64,000 bases of DNA from JAUILH01 sp965230535 (GCA_965230535.1 OZ246010.1:1736001-1800000); one strand, 5' to 3'; counted from the first letter of the stretch, positions 8,143 through 16,348 are shown. Notes: generated by a model from the letters alone, not told the origin. Numbers and translations are program-made.

Positions 8143-9155
8143 CAGTCAAATCCTTGAATTCCGTTAACAGTTGTATACTTTAAAACCTTCTTCTTATCAG
8201 GGTAAATTCGCTTAAAAGCAGATTGAACCATTAAAGTTGCCTCATGAAAACCGCACAGGATCAACTTTAGTTTTCCCGGATAGGTATTCACATCACCAAT
8301 CGCATATATGCCATCTCTATTTGTAGCATAATCCAGAGCATTGTTCACCTTTATGGCGTTGTTTTCTATATCTAATCCCCAATTTGCAATTGGTCCCAGC
8401 TTTGGTGTGAGACCGAATAATGGCAACCAATGATCTGTTTCAACATGAGTGCTTAGTCCATTTTTTTGAGTTAACTCTACTCCAGTAAGCTTGTCCTCAC
8501 CAAACACGTGTTTCACTTCAGCGTTTGTAATAAGTCTGATATTCCCAAGAGTACTCTGATCCATGGCCTTCTGAACAGAATCGGGATGCGCTCTGAAGCT
8601 CTCACTTCTATGCACGAGCACGACCTCACTGGCCACACCATCTGCCAAATAGATAGCCCAATCCAAAGCACTGTCTCCTCCTCCACTAATTACTACACGC
8701 TGATCCCTGTATTTTTCAGGATCTTTGATGATATATGCCAGCCCTTTGTTTTCAAACTTCCCAAGGTTTGCAATTGGTGGTTTTCTGGGAACAAACACCC
8801 CCAATCCTCCGGCTATTGCTACAACCGGGGCTTTATGTCTGGTCCCTTGTTTGGTCGTAACAATAAATTGATTGTCCTCAGTTTCCTGAATATCTACAGC
8901 CGGTTCACCTAAAGTAAAACCAGGATTAAATGGTTCTATTTGCTTGAGAAGGTTAGCCACGAGATCGCCCGCCAGAATTTCCGGATAGGCCGGAATATCA
9001 TATATCGGTTTCTTAGGATAAATCTCTGCACACTGTCCACCCGCCTGAGGTAAGGCATCAATCAAATGGCATTTTAACTTTAACAAGCCTGCTTCAAAAA
9101 CTGTGAACAGGCCAACCGGACCTGCTCCAATTATTATAATATCTGTTTGTATCAT
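8142..9155 (-). CDS. Ferredoxin-NADP reductase, thioredoxin-reductase-like
   Basis: FAD/NAD(P)-dependent oxidoreductase of 337 residues, of the compact YumC-type ferredoxin-NADP reductase family. The FAD motif GAGPVGLF is at the N-terminus, with AGGQCAEIYPKKPIYDIPA after it, the second dinucleotide motif GGGDSALDWA and the C-terminal AIGDVN. It lacks the CxxC redox pair of true thioredoxin reductases, which fits ferredoxin rather than thioredoxin as acceptor. Its position upstream of the ferredoxin gene supports an NADPH to ferredoxin to sulfite reductase chain. Confidence 0.88.
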   Translation of the reverse strand: MIQTDIIIIGAGPVGLFTVFEAGLLKLKCHLIDALPQAGGQCAEIYPKKPIYDIPAYPEILAGDLVANLLKQIEPFNPGFTLGEPAVDIQETEDNQFIVTTKQGTRHKAPVVAIAGGLGVFVPRKPPIANLGKFENKGLAYIIKDPEKYRDQRVVISGGGDSALDWAIYLADGVASEVVLVHRSESFRAHPDSVQKAMDQSTLGNIRLITNAEVKHVFGEDKLTGVELTQKNGLSTHVETDHWLPLFGLTPKLGPIANWGLDIENNAIKVNNALDYATNRDGIYAIGDVNTYPGKLKLILCGFHEATLMVQSAFKRIYPDKKKVLKYTTVNGIQGFD

Positions 9156-9158
9156 GAT

Positions 9159-9740
9159 TTAATTTTTAGAAATAAATGATTCGGTTAAGGTGTTTAGATG
9201 CTCTACTTTTTGCTCAAAGTCACCTTTTAATGTTTGCCTGTATACATTCATATTGTTAAGCAAATCGCCAGTTGATTCAGGAAGCGTTTGCTCCAACAAT
9301 TGCCTGAATCTTTTGGCCATTGTAGGTGACTTTCCATTGGTAGAAATAGCTACTTTCAGATCCCCCTTTGTGACAATACCGCCTAAATAAAAATCACACA
9401 AGTGAGGGGTGTCTGCCACATTAATGAGTATTCGCTTTTTCTTCGCAAGTTGATGTATTGCTACATTGGTACTATACACATTTGTTGCCGCAACGATAAT
9501 ATGTCTGCCCTCAATGTCATGCTTTTGAAAAGCCCTTTTTGTAATGGTTATTCCATGAACTTTTGCCAGTTCTTCAATTTCAAAACAGACCTCCTTGGCA
9601 ATGACTTCAACCTTGGCATCCGGACTTGATTTAAGAAGAAATGACAATTTTTCCAGTCCAACTTTCCCGCCTCCAACTATCAGAACGTTCAATGAAGCTA
9701 CTTTCAAAAAAATCGGATATAGATTATTTCTCGTTTCCAT
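9159..9740 (-). CDS. Precorrin-2 dehydrogenase/sirohydrochlorin ferrochelatase
   Basis: A 193-residue protein equivalent to the N-terminal half of CysG (Met8p/SirC family). It oxidises precorrin-2 with NAD and may insert iron to finish siroheme. The NAD-binding motif is VLIVGGGKVGLEK near residue 20; KGDLKVAISTNGKSPTMAKRFR is the conserved central segment. It lies 4 bases after cobA and 3 before the ferredoxin reductase gene. The operon thus supplies the siroheme required by its own sulfite reductase. Confidence 0.9.
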   Translation of the reverse strand: METRNNLYPIFLKVASLNVLIVGGGKVGLEKLSFLLKSSPDAKVEVIAKEVCFEIEELAKVHGITITKRAFQKHDIEGRHIIVAATNVYSTNVAIHQLAKKKRILINVADTPHLCDFYLGGIVTKGDLKVAISTNGKSPTMAKRFRQLLEQTLPESTGDLLNNMNVYRQTLKGDFEQKVEHLNTLTESFISKN

Positions 9741-9744
9741 AGTT

Positions 9745-10509
9745 TCATGCTTTTAAAAGGTGATTTTCATAGATCTCCCTCAGTTTATGACTCTCTCTCA
9801 CCACCTCTCCAATTACTATGATGGCTGGGTTTGACAACTGTTTTAATAACACCACCTCTTCAATATCATCAATGGTTCCTACACCGACATTTTCCTGATC
9901 AGTGTAGCCACTTTGAATGATCGCAATGGGCAAATCGTGTTTGTTTTGCTTCTTAAAAAGCTCAACGATTTCAGACAATTTGTTCATTCCCATGAGTATC
10001 ACCAAAGTAGCCGTGCTCTTCATTGCAAGCTCGATATCTTCAGATAGTTTCTGTTGTGAGGTTGTACCGGTGAGGGTCCAAACACTTTCTGAAACACCTC
10101 TTTTCGTTAGAGAAATGCCCAGCCTTGATGGAACAGAGGTTGCGGATGAAATGCCGGGAACGACTTCAGTTTCAATACCGAAATTCTCAACAAATTCAAC
10201 TTCCTCTGATCCTCTGCCGAAAATGAAAGGGTCTCCTCCCTTAAGCCTAACAACGTGTCCCTTTTCAATGGCTTTCTCAACAATAAGTTGATTAATTTCG
10301 TCCTGAGAGTATCTGTGATTATTGAATCGTTTACCCACATATATGCATTCTGCCGTAGGTGCGTATTTCAAGATTTCCTTGTCCACTAATGCATCATACA
10401 GCACGACATCTGCAGTCATTAATGACTCTACCCCTTTAAGTGTGATGAGTTTTGGGTCGCCCGGACCAGCACCAACAAGAGTTAGTTTTGTTTGTTTATA
10501 CCGTTTCAT
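9745..10509 (-). CDS. cobA: Uroporphyrinogen-III C-methyltransferase
   Basis: SAM-dependent enzyme that methylates uroporphyrinogen III twice to precorrin-2, the first step towards siroheme; 254 residues. Family motifs are VGAGPGDPKLITLKG near the N-terminus, the VVRLKGGDPFIFGRG block and VPGISSATSVPSRLGI. It overlaps the sulfite reductase gene by 14 bases and is followed closely by the precorrin-2 dehydrogenase. No cobalamin genes are nearby, so siroheme is the likely product. The symbol sumT is also used. Confidence 0.92.
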   Translation of the reverse strand: MKRYKQTKLTLVGAGPGDPKLITLKGVESLMTADVVLYDALVDKEILKYAPTAECIYVGKRFNNHRYSQDEINQLIVEKAIEKGHVVRLKGGDPFIFGRGSEEVEFVENFGIETEVVPGISSATSVPSRLGISLTKRGVSESVWTLTGTTSQQKLSEDIELAMKSTATLVILMGMNKLSEIVELFKKQNKHDLPIAIIQSGYTDQENVGVGTIDDIEEVVLLKQLSNPAIIVIGEVVRESHKLREIYENHLLKA

Positions 10510-12589
10510 GATTGAGTTCTTTTTGTCTGTACTTAACTATTTGCTTATAAAATTTGCCTGCCTTAAACAGAAATGACTTTGCGTTCTCTGTATTACTTTC
10601 TAATTCTTTATATGACAATGCCAGTTGGGAGGCAGATGAATAAAACCTGTCTTCCAATGAAAAGGACTCATCAAAAAGTCTGAGTATGGCTGCCTGTGAA
10701 TTGGCCTTTTTACCCTCTGAAAGCAACAATGCCTTTGCTGTATTAACAATGGATTGATAGGACAGGTAAAAACTATCCTGAATCCTGCCTTCTGAGATGG
10801 CTTCTTCGGAGAATGTCAATTTTTCCTCACTCTCGAGAAAAAGTGTCCCAACTAGATCGATCAACACGCCTGCACATTCACCAACTCCCACAGCTTTATG
10901 ATAAGCTGTATCGCTTCCCCAGTCGATAAAATCCTGATCACTCAATCCGTTTACCTCAGACAATGGCTTCAATAAATTGTAGAAGTGCTTTTGTCCTAAT
11001 CGATCATAGAAGTCTAAGAAAGGCTCATCATCCGATCTATAATTTTTGTACTCATCCAGAATAGTCCTCAATACCTCAGGTCCCCGTTTACTCGGAACTT
11101 TAATCAGTTTATCGGCAAACCTACCTTGGCCATCTCCTAGATTACCGCCCCCGAGTAGGACTTGCAATGCAGGTAAAACCCGACCATCCTTAGCTTTTAT
11201 TGACATGCCCTGAAAACCAATGTGACCAATCATGTGTTGACCGCAGGCATTCATACAGCCACTTACTTTGATTTTTATCTCATTGTTCAACAAGAGTTCC
11301 GGATACTCTTCAATCAGGATGCTTTCGAGTTTTCGCGAAATCCCTGTACTACTTGCTATTCCCAAATTACAAGTGTCGGTTCCTGGGCAAGCTGTAATAT
11401 CAGCTATGCTAAAGTAGCCTAGGTCAGCCAAGCCTATCTCTGATAACTTATCGAAGAAAAATTCAAGCAATTCGGTTCTCACATGCCTTATCAGGATATT
11501 CTGATGGATGGTAAATGTCAGCTCATCTCCGGCATACACTTCAACCAATCTCGCTAATTGTCTCGCTTGTTCACTTGAAAAATTTCCCAGACGCACTTTC
11601 AAAGCAATGGTGTGTAGTCCTGATTGTTTTTGTTTTATCAGGTTCGTCTTAATCCATTTATCATATGCCCAGGTATTCTTCGTATAGTATGGTAATTTGA
11701 GTCCTGGTGGTTTTAGAACAAATGTGTCCTGAGCTTTCAAGGGAGGGATTTCAATACTACCGATATGGTTTAATTCCTGATCTACAATCTCATTAAACAC
11801 TTCAAATCCAATATCCTTCACCAAAAACTTCAGTCTTGCCTTCATTCTTCTGGTACGTTCTCCATGATGCTCAAACACCCGAAGGACTGCCTCAGAAAAG
11901 GGGACGATATCTTCTACATCCAAAAACTCCCGAATCACATCTGCCTGACGCGACTGAGATCCCAGACCTCCGGCTACTAAAACCTTAAATCCGGGTTTAC
12001 CATCCTTTATAACAGCAACAAATCCCAGATCGTGCATAAAGCTTAAAGCAGAATCTTTTACACTGGAGGAAAAAGAAATTTTAAACTTCCGGCCCATTTC
12101 CTGACTGATTGGATTTCGTAAAAAATGCTCGAATAACTGATGTGCATATGGCCTCACATCAAATGGTTCTTCCGGATCGATACCTGCCAACTCAGATGCC
12201 GTAATATTTCTAACCGTATTTCCACATGCCTCTCTAAGAGTAATGTCACTTTTTTCAAGTTCGCTCCATAGTTCTGGTGTACGATCTAAACTCACATAAT
12301 GTATCTGTACATCTTGTCTGGTTGTAATGTGCAGATTCCCGGTAGAATATTTATCTGATACGTCCGCGATTCTATGCAGTTGTTCTGAGCTTACTTTACC
12401 ATAGGGCAGTTTTATTCGAATCATTTGCACGCCAGGTTGTCTTTGGCCATACACTCCTCTTGCCAATCTCAATGACCGAAAGCGTTCGTCATCAATTTTC
12501 CCCTCTTGATGCAAACGAATTTTTTGTTCCAATTCCAGTATATCTTTCTCAACTACCGGATTTTCTATTTCTGTTCTAAAACTTTTCAT
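10496..12589 (-). CDS. Ferredoxin-dependent sulfite reductase with C-terminal HEPN domain
   Basis: Siroheme/4Fe-4S reductase of 697 residues, reducing sulfite to sulfide with six electrons. It has two nitrite/sulfite reductase half-repeats; the cluster and siroheme ligands are CPGTDTC (about 401-407) and CMNAC (about 445-449). A C-terminal helical region (about 580-690) resembles a HEPN domain, a fusion I know from Bacteroidota sulfite reductases. Sulfite rather than nitrite is inferred from the neighbouring cysE, cysM and cysH. I start at the ATG at 12589; the TTG at 12601 falls in the terminator U-tract. It is the first gene of the operon, behind two tandem attenuators. Confidence 0.88.
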   Translation of the reverse strand: MKSFRTEIENPVVEKDILELEQKIRLHQEGKIDDERFRSLRLARGVYGQRQPGVQMIRIKLPYGKVSSEQLHRIADVSDKYSTGNLHITTRQDVQIHYVSLDRTPELWSELEKSDITLREACGNTVRNITASELAGIDPEEPFDVRPYAHQLFEHFLRNPISQEMGRKFKISFSSSVKDSALSFMHDLGFVAVIKDGKPGFKVLVAGGLGSQSRQADVIREFLDVEDIVPFSEAVLRVFEHHGERTRRMKARLKFLVKDIGFEVFNEIVDQELNHIGSIEIPPLKAQDTFVLKPPGLKLPYYTKNTWAYDKWIKTNLIKQKQSGLHTIALKVRLGNFSSEQARQLARLVEVYAGDELTFTIHQNILIRHVRTELLEFFFDKLSEIGLADLGYFSIADITACPGTDTCNLGIASSTGISRKLESILIEEYPELLLNNEIKIKVSGCMNACGQHMIGHIGFQGMSIKAKDGRVLPALQVLLGGGNLGDGQGRFADKLIKVPSKRGPEVLRTILDEYKNYRSDDEPFLDFYDRLGQKHFYNLLKPLSEVNGLSDQDFIDWGSDTAYHKAVGVGECAGVLIDLVGTLFLESEEKLTFSEEAISEGRIQDSFYLSYQSIVNTAKALLLSEGKKANSQAAILRLFDESFSLEDRFYSSASQLALSYKELESNTENAKSFLFKAGKFYKQIVKYRQKELNHETV

Positions 12590-12599
12590 AATTATTATC

Positions 12600-12631
12600 A
12601 AAAAAAAAGCCCTTCGAAAATTCGAAGGGCT
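12600..12631 (-). terminator. Attenuator terminator 2, just before the sulfite reductase gene
   Basis: On the minus strand AGCCCTTCGAA (12631-12621) and TTCGAAGGGCT (12618-12608) form a near-perfect stem followed by eight T (12608-12601). It ends only 11 bases before the sulfite reductase ATG at 12589 and 22 bases after the stop codon of leader peptide 2, so it must act on transcripts entering the operon. Bases 12683-12678 (CGAAGG) and 12674-12669 (AAGGGG with the preceding G) can pair with its CCCTTCG arm (12629-12623), giving a competing antiterminator. Confidence 0.88.
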
Positions 12632-12653
12632 CTTACAATTCTTTAGTTAAAAT

Positions 12654-12731
12654 CTAAATCATAGCAATCCCCTTCCGCCTTCGGCAGTTCATACAACACA
12701 TCATCATTTTATTATTCATTATCAAATTCAT
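12654..12731 (-). CDS. Leader peptide 2, Met/Cys-rich
   Basis: A 25-codon ORF from the ATG at 12731; in-frame ATGs at 12719 and 12707 give shorter versions, and a TGA precedes the first ATG closely. Its core is MMMCCMNCRRRKG: three Cys codons (TGT TGT at 12698-12693, TGC at 12686-12684) amid Met codons. The Arg/Lys codons after them are the bases able to pair with the terminator stem, so the peptide's basic stretch is probably a by-product of RNA structure. Inferred role: ribosome stalling when charged tRNA-Cys (and perhaps tRNA-Met) is scarce frees the antiterminator. Too short for ordinary gene finders; translation not proven. Confidence 0.72.
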   Translation of the reverse strand: MNLIMNNKMMMCCMNCRRRKGIAMI

Positions 12732-12757
12732 ATTTCTTCAATTAAAGTTGAGGCCAC

Positions 12758-12788
12758 AAAAAAAGCCCTCTGAGAATCTCGGAGGGCT
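12758..12788 (-). terminator. Attenuator terminator 1, between the two leader peptides
   Basis: On the minus strand AGCCCTCCGAG (12788-12778), loop ATT, CTCAGAGGGCT (12774-12764), then a T-run to 12758. The stem has one C-A mismatch. It follows the stop codon of leader peptide 1 by 26 bases. Bases 12840-12832 (TCACGGAGG), within leader peptide 1 just after its Cys codons, pair with CCTCCGAGA (12785-12777) at 8 of 9 positions, a candidate antiterminator. The stem can also work on the plus strand. Confidence 0.85.
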
Positions 12789-12814
12789 TTTATCAATTTC
12801 TTATTTCAAAAAAA

Positions 12815-12889
12815 TCATGACATAGTAACATCCTCCGTGAGCTTTTCACAACAGAACATACACATCATATTTCTTTGAGTCTTTTTCAT
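12815..12889 (-). CDS. Leader peptide 1, Met/Cys-rich
   Basis: A 24-codon ORF starting MKKTQRN, followed by the core MMCMFCC and ending in a TGA at 12817-12815. It has five Met and three Cys codons. An internal ATG at 12868 would give a 17-residue form beginning MMCMFCC. The segment coding LTE (bases 12840-12832) is complementary to the 5' arm of terminator 1. Same design as leader peptide 2 but little sequence identity outside the Met/Cys core, which argues for selection on the design. Translation is inferred. Confidence 0.72.
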   Translation of the reverse strand: MKKTQRNMMCMFCCEKLTEDVTMS

Positions 12890-12896
12890 GACCGCA

Positions 12897-12928
12897 CAAA
12901 TGTTCAATTTTTTTTTACTAAAATCCAA
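12897..12928 (-). promoter_or_regulatory. Candidate promoter of the cysteine operon
   Basis: On the minus strand TTG (12928-12926), 21 bases, then AACATTTG (12904-12897), one mismatch from TAnnTTTG. Transcription would begin around 12889-12892, at or next to the ATG of leader peptide 1, so that peptide would be read from a leaderless or nearly leaderless mRNA. No better match was found between here and the divergent gene at 13152. Confidence 0.5.
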
Positions 12929-13055
12929 ACAAAAAAAGATACTTAAATTTTGTGCTCACTTATTTTACGGGCTTTTCATCCATCCAAAACTGCAAGAAAT
13001 CACAAATAATTCTCCTAAAGTGATTTATTTAACACCTTTCTATGTCTTGTCGAAA

Positions 13056-13122
13056 ACCCCTGTCATTTGGTCTAATTAGGGGTCAAAGCGCCAACAACCT
13101 CTTTCCTTTCTTCCTAACTTTG
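13056..13122 (+). promoter_or_regulatory. Promoter of the T9SS beta-helix gene, with an upstream inverted repeat
   Basis: TAACTTTG at 13115-13122 matches the Bacteroidota -7 element TAnnTTTG and lies 29 bases before the ATG at 13152. No TTG is present at the -33 distance. An inverted repeat, ACCCCT (13056-13061) and AGGGGT (13078-13083), lies upstream and could be an operator, though six-base arms can arise by chance. The rest of 12929-13055 shows nothing recognisable. Confidence 0.5.
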
Positions 13123-13151
13123 CAGGAACTAAAAATTAAAGTTAAAATCAA

Positions 13152-16100
13152 ATGAAAAAAGTTTACTTATCTCTCTCTCTGTTGATCGGTGCAACCTTGT
13201 CATTTGGGCAATCTTACCTTGTAAGCGGGCCAACAAATGGACAAGGACCGTTACTCAACACGGAGAATTCAGGAACATCAACCGGATGGACAGAAATCCA
13301 TGCCGACAATGCCGGAGGAGGTGCATCAGACAACTCTTGGTCGACTGCTGAAACCCTTCCATTCCCTTTCGAGTATTTTGGGAATCCGGTAACTCAATTT
13401 TGTGTTAGTAAAAATATGCTGCTAACATTCGATCCCTCTGTTGCAGGCACTACTTTGAATGCATCCGTATCAGCAGACAATACCTCTTTACCCAACACAG
13501 ATTTGCCGAACAATACGATCGCATATTTCTGGGGTGGATTTGGCAATGCTGCACCTATTGGTTCAAACGATGACGTATGGATGAAGGAATTTGGTACAGC
13601 TCCAAACAGACAGCTGTGGATCAAAAACTTCTCATACGAATATGAAGCACAATCTTACAGTTATAATTTCGTAGTACTTGAAGAAACCACAAATAAAATC
13701 TATGTGGTAGATGCGCGTTGGTCCAATCAAGGTGTAGGTACTTACACAGTTGGATTACAATTGAACGGAACTACAGCAATTGAACATGCTTCTTCACCAA
13801 ATATTGCCTCAATCAACCCCAATACAGTAAACTGGGATGGTAACGCAGTATATTACTATGAATTCACGCCATTCGTTCCGTCTTCAGAAGATGCCTTGAT
13901 TTCAAGTATTGACGCACCAACACTTCCACTTTGTACTGGAGCTTCAAACGTAGAAGTTACTTTAGGATCTTTTGGTTTGAATGCCCTGACATCTGCCGAC
14001 ATTGAATGGTCGGTTAACGGTGTGGCTCAACCAACTTACAACTGGACAGGATCTATTGCTCAAACTGGTACGGAAAGCGGTATTGTCTTAGGGCCATACA
14101 CCTTCGTGGATGGCGATACTTTAAGTGTTTGGTCTGCTAACCCTAACGGAACAACCGATGGAGACAATAGCAACGATACCATGTCACTTGTAGTGAATTT
14201 TGGTCTTTCAGGAACTAAAACGATTGCTGCATCCGGAACAGGTGACTACCTGACTTTTACTGATGCCATCAACGACATTAACACTTATGGTGTTTGTGGT
14301 TCTGTGATTTTTGAAGTAGAAACCGGAACTTATACTGAGCAATTGGTAATTGATGAAGTTCAGGGGATGGATAATCTAAATACAGTGACTTTCCGCTCTC
14401 AAAGTGGCGACAGTACTGATGTAAATCTTGAGTTCTCTTCTACAGGAACTGGAGATAACTATGTTGTTCAATTCATTGGAGGAGATTTCTTCAGCTTTGA
14501 AAACATGACCATCAGAAACAATGGAACAACTTACGCAAGAGCACTTGTTGTAGGAGGTAACTCTTCTAACAACATGTTCGAGCATTGTATCCTTGAAGGA
14601 AATATGAGTGCTACCACTACCAGTACAAATGTTTCTGTTATCTACTCTGCCAGTACTGCACCTTCTATTGACAGTATGTGGACTTTTGAAGGTAACAGAA
14701 TTATCGGTGGATCTTATGGTGCTTACTGGTACGGTCAATCTACTGTTCCTTATCAGGAAAAAGGAACTGTTTTTAACAACAACAGATTTGAGAACAACTA
14801 TTACAGAGGTGCTCGTGTATACTACCAGGAAGGTGGTACATTCACTAATAACTATGCGTCTTATGACGGTGGATATTCTACCGGATTAGATGTTTTCTAC
14901 TTTGGATACTGTGACAGTGCTTTAACTGTAACTGATAACTACATTTATTTAGATAGTTTATACGGTGACGGGATCAGTATATATTACTGTGAAGGAAGTC
15001 CAGCTTCTCATGCCGTAGTAAGCAACAACCAGATAATTGTAAATGCACCAAATACTTCCAGTGGAATTTATGGTATTTACTTTGGAAATTCTGATTACTC
15101 AAAAGCTTACCACAACAGTATTTATGTAAACAGTACAAGTACATCTACAAGAGGTATCTACAGCACCGGTGGTATTGAGAATGAGTATGTAAATAACTCT
15201 ATCGTAAACAATGGTTCGGGATATGGTGTTTATTATGTAAGCTCTTCTGTAACTGTTTCTGACTACAATAACATCTATACACCAAATGCAGCCAGCGTTG
15301 GTTATTTAGGTAGTGCAGCAGCAAACCTGAACACCTGGCAATTGGTAAGTACACTAGATTCTAATTCAGTGTCTGTAGATCCAATGTACAATGCCATTGA
15401 CGACTTGCACACTTGTGGTATAGGGCTCGATAATCTTGGTATGCCAGGTCTGCCTGTAACAATGGATATTGATGGAGAAATGAGAAGTACAACTACTCCG
15501 GATATCGGTGCGGATGAGTTCTACTCGCCAGCTGGATTGTTTATTGGAGCCGACACTGCAAAATGTATCGGTCAGTCAGTTACCATTGGTTTCAATGCAC
15601 ACACTGCAACTTACCTTTGGAATGACATGAGCACAACTGATTCTATTACGGTTACTGCTCCTGGTATCTACCACTTAACTATTTCAGGTTCTTGTGGTAC
15701 TGCTATAGACAGTGTTGAGATTACTGATATTCCAGATGCAGTGGCTGATTTCGATCAAACTACTTCATTTTTAACAGCTATTTTGACTGATCAAAGTAGT
15801 GGAGCTTCTTCATGGAGCTGGGATTTCGGTGATGGTTCCGGAACTTCAAGTGCTCAGAACCCTGTTTATGTTTACAATACACCTGGTCAGTACATCATTA
15901 CTTTGATTGTAACCGGACAATGTGGAGCCGATACAACGACTCAGGTATTTGAAGCTATGGTAACTGGTATTGATGAAGCAACTTTTGATGGTGCTGTAAG
16001 TACTTATCCTAACCCGGTTAATGATGTATTGAATGTTTCATTCAACGACTGGACTTTTGGAGATCTTCAATTGACATTGTTAGACCTTTCAGGAAAGGTA

Positions 16101-16238
16101 ATTCGTGCCGAGAATGTTTCTGGTGAAGGTTCTTTCATCAAAAATGTATCTGTCTCTGATCTTGCTGTAGGAACATACATGCTAAGATTGAGTACTAAGG
16201 ATGGTTCACAAATCGTTAAGAGATTCGTGAAGCAATAA
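13152..16238 (+). CDS. Secreted parallel beta-helix protein with PKD and T9SS sorting domains
   Basis: A 1028-residue exported protein. A signal peptide (about residues 1-19, ending SFG) is followed by an N-terminal beta-rich domain, an Ig-like/CARDB-type segment (about 255-350), a right-handed beta-helix region rich in N-N-x-F/Y turns (about 360-690), a segment with IGADTAKCIGQSVTIG, a PKD domain (WSWDFGDGSGTSSAQNP, about 890-940) and a type A T9SS C-terminal domain beginning YPNPVNDVLNVSF. The last marks it for export through the type IX system and surface attachment. Function unknown; adhesin or polysaccharide binding are possible. A strong terminator follows. Confidence 0.88.
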   Translation: MKKVYLSLSLLIGATLSFGQSYLVSGPTNGQGPLLNTENSGTSTGWTEIHADNAGGGASDNSWSTAETLPFPFEYFGNPVTQFCVSKNMLLTFDPSVAGTTLNASVSADNTSLPNTDLPNNTIAYFWGGFGNAAPIGSNDDVWMKEFGTAPNRQLWIKNFSYEYEAQSYSYNFVVLEETTNKIYVVDARWSNQGVGTYTVGLQLNGTTAIEHASSPNIASINPNTVNWDGNAVYYYEFTPFVPSSEDALISSIDAPTLPLCTGASNVEVTLGSFGLNALTSADIEWSVNGVAQPTYNWTGSIAQTGTESGIVLGPYTFVDGDTLSVWSANPNGTTDGDNSNDTMSLVVNFGLSGTKTIAASGTGDYLTFTDAINDINTYGVCGSVIFEVETGTYTEQLVIDEVQGMDNLNTVTFRSQSGDSTDVNLEFSSTGTGDNYVVQFIGGDFFSFENMTIRNNGTTYARALVVGGNSSNNMFEHCILEGNMSATTTSTNVSVIYSASTAPSIDSMWTFEGNRIIGGSYGAYWYGQSTVPYQEKGTVFNNNRFENNYYRGARVYYQEGGTFTNNYASYDGGYSTGLDVFYFGYCDSALTVTDNYIYLDSLYGDGISIYYCEGSPASHAVVSNNQIIVNAPNTSSGIYGIYFGNSDYSKAYHNSIYVNSTSTSTRGIYSTGGIENEYVNNSIVNNGSGYGVYYVSSSVTVSDYNNIYTPNAASVGYLGSAAANLNTWQLVSTLDSNSVSVDPMYNAIDDLHTCGIGLDNLGMPGLPVTMDIDGEMRSTTTPDIGADEFYSPAGLFIGADTAKCIGQSVTIGFNAHTATYLWNDMSTTDSITVTAPGIYHLTISGSCGTAIDSVEITDIPDAVADFDQTTSFLTAILTDQSSGASSWSWDFGDGSGTSSAQNPVYVYNTPGQYIITLIVTGQCGADTTTQVFEAMVTGIDEATFDGAVSTYPNPVNDVLNVSFNDWTFGDLQLTLLDLSGKVIRAENVSGEGSFIKNVSVSDLAVGTYMLRLSTKDGSQIVKRFVKQ

Positions 16239-16257
16239 GAAACACGCTTTAAACCAT

Positions 16258-16290
16258 AAAGCCGCTCCGAGTAATTGGAGCGGCTTTTTT
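16258..16290 (+). terminator. Rho-independent terminator after the T9SS protein
   Basis: GCCGCTCC (16261-16268), an 8-base loop, GGAGCGGC (16277-16284) and T6. GC-rich 8-bp stem extended by flanking A/T pairs. It begins about 20 bases after the stop codon at 16238. Confidence 0.93.
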
Positions 16291-16348
16291 ATTCCCCAAG
16301 ATTAACACAAACTTAACATTAGACCTCAAGCCATAGCTAGTTATCACG

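Noticed and set aside
12600..12790. SAM or other metabolite riboswitch in the cysteine leader
   Set aside because: No recognisable aptamer; the Met/Cys ORFs and terminators explain the structure better.
12888..13079. A 63-codon plus-strand frame in the intergenic region
   Set aside because: It lies opposite the cysteine operon promoter, has low-complexity Lys/Phe composition, no family resemblance and no promoter of its own.
13152..16238. A T9SS gene cluster
   Set aside because: Only cargo proteins with sorting domains are present; no secretion machinery genes (por, gld or spr) occur in the window.
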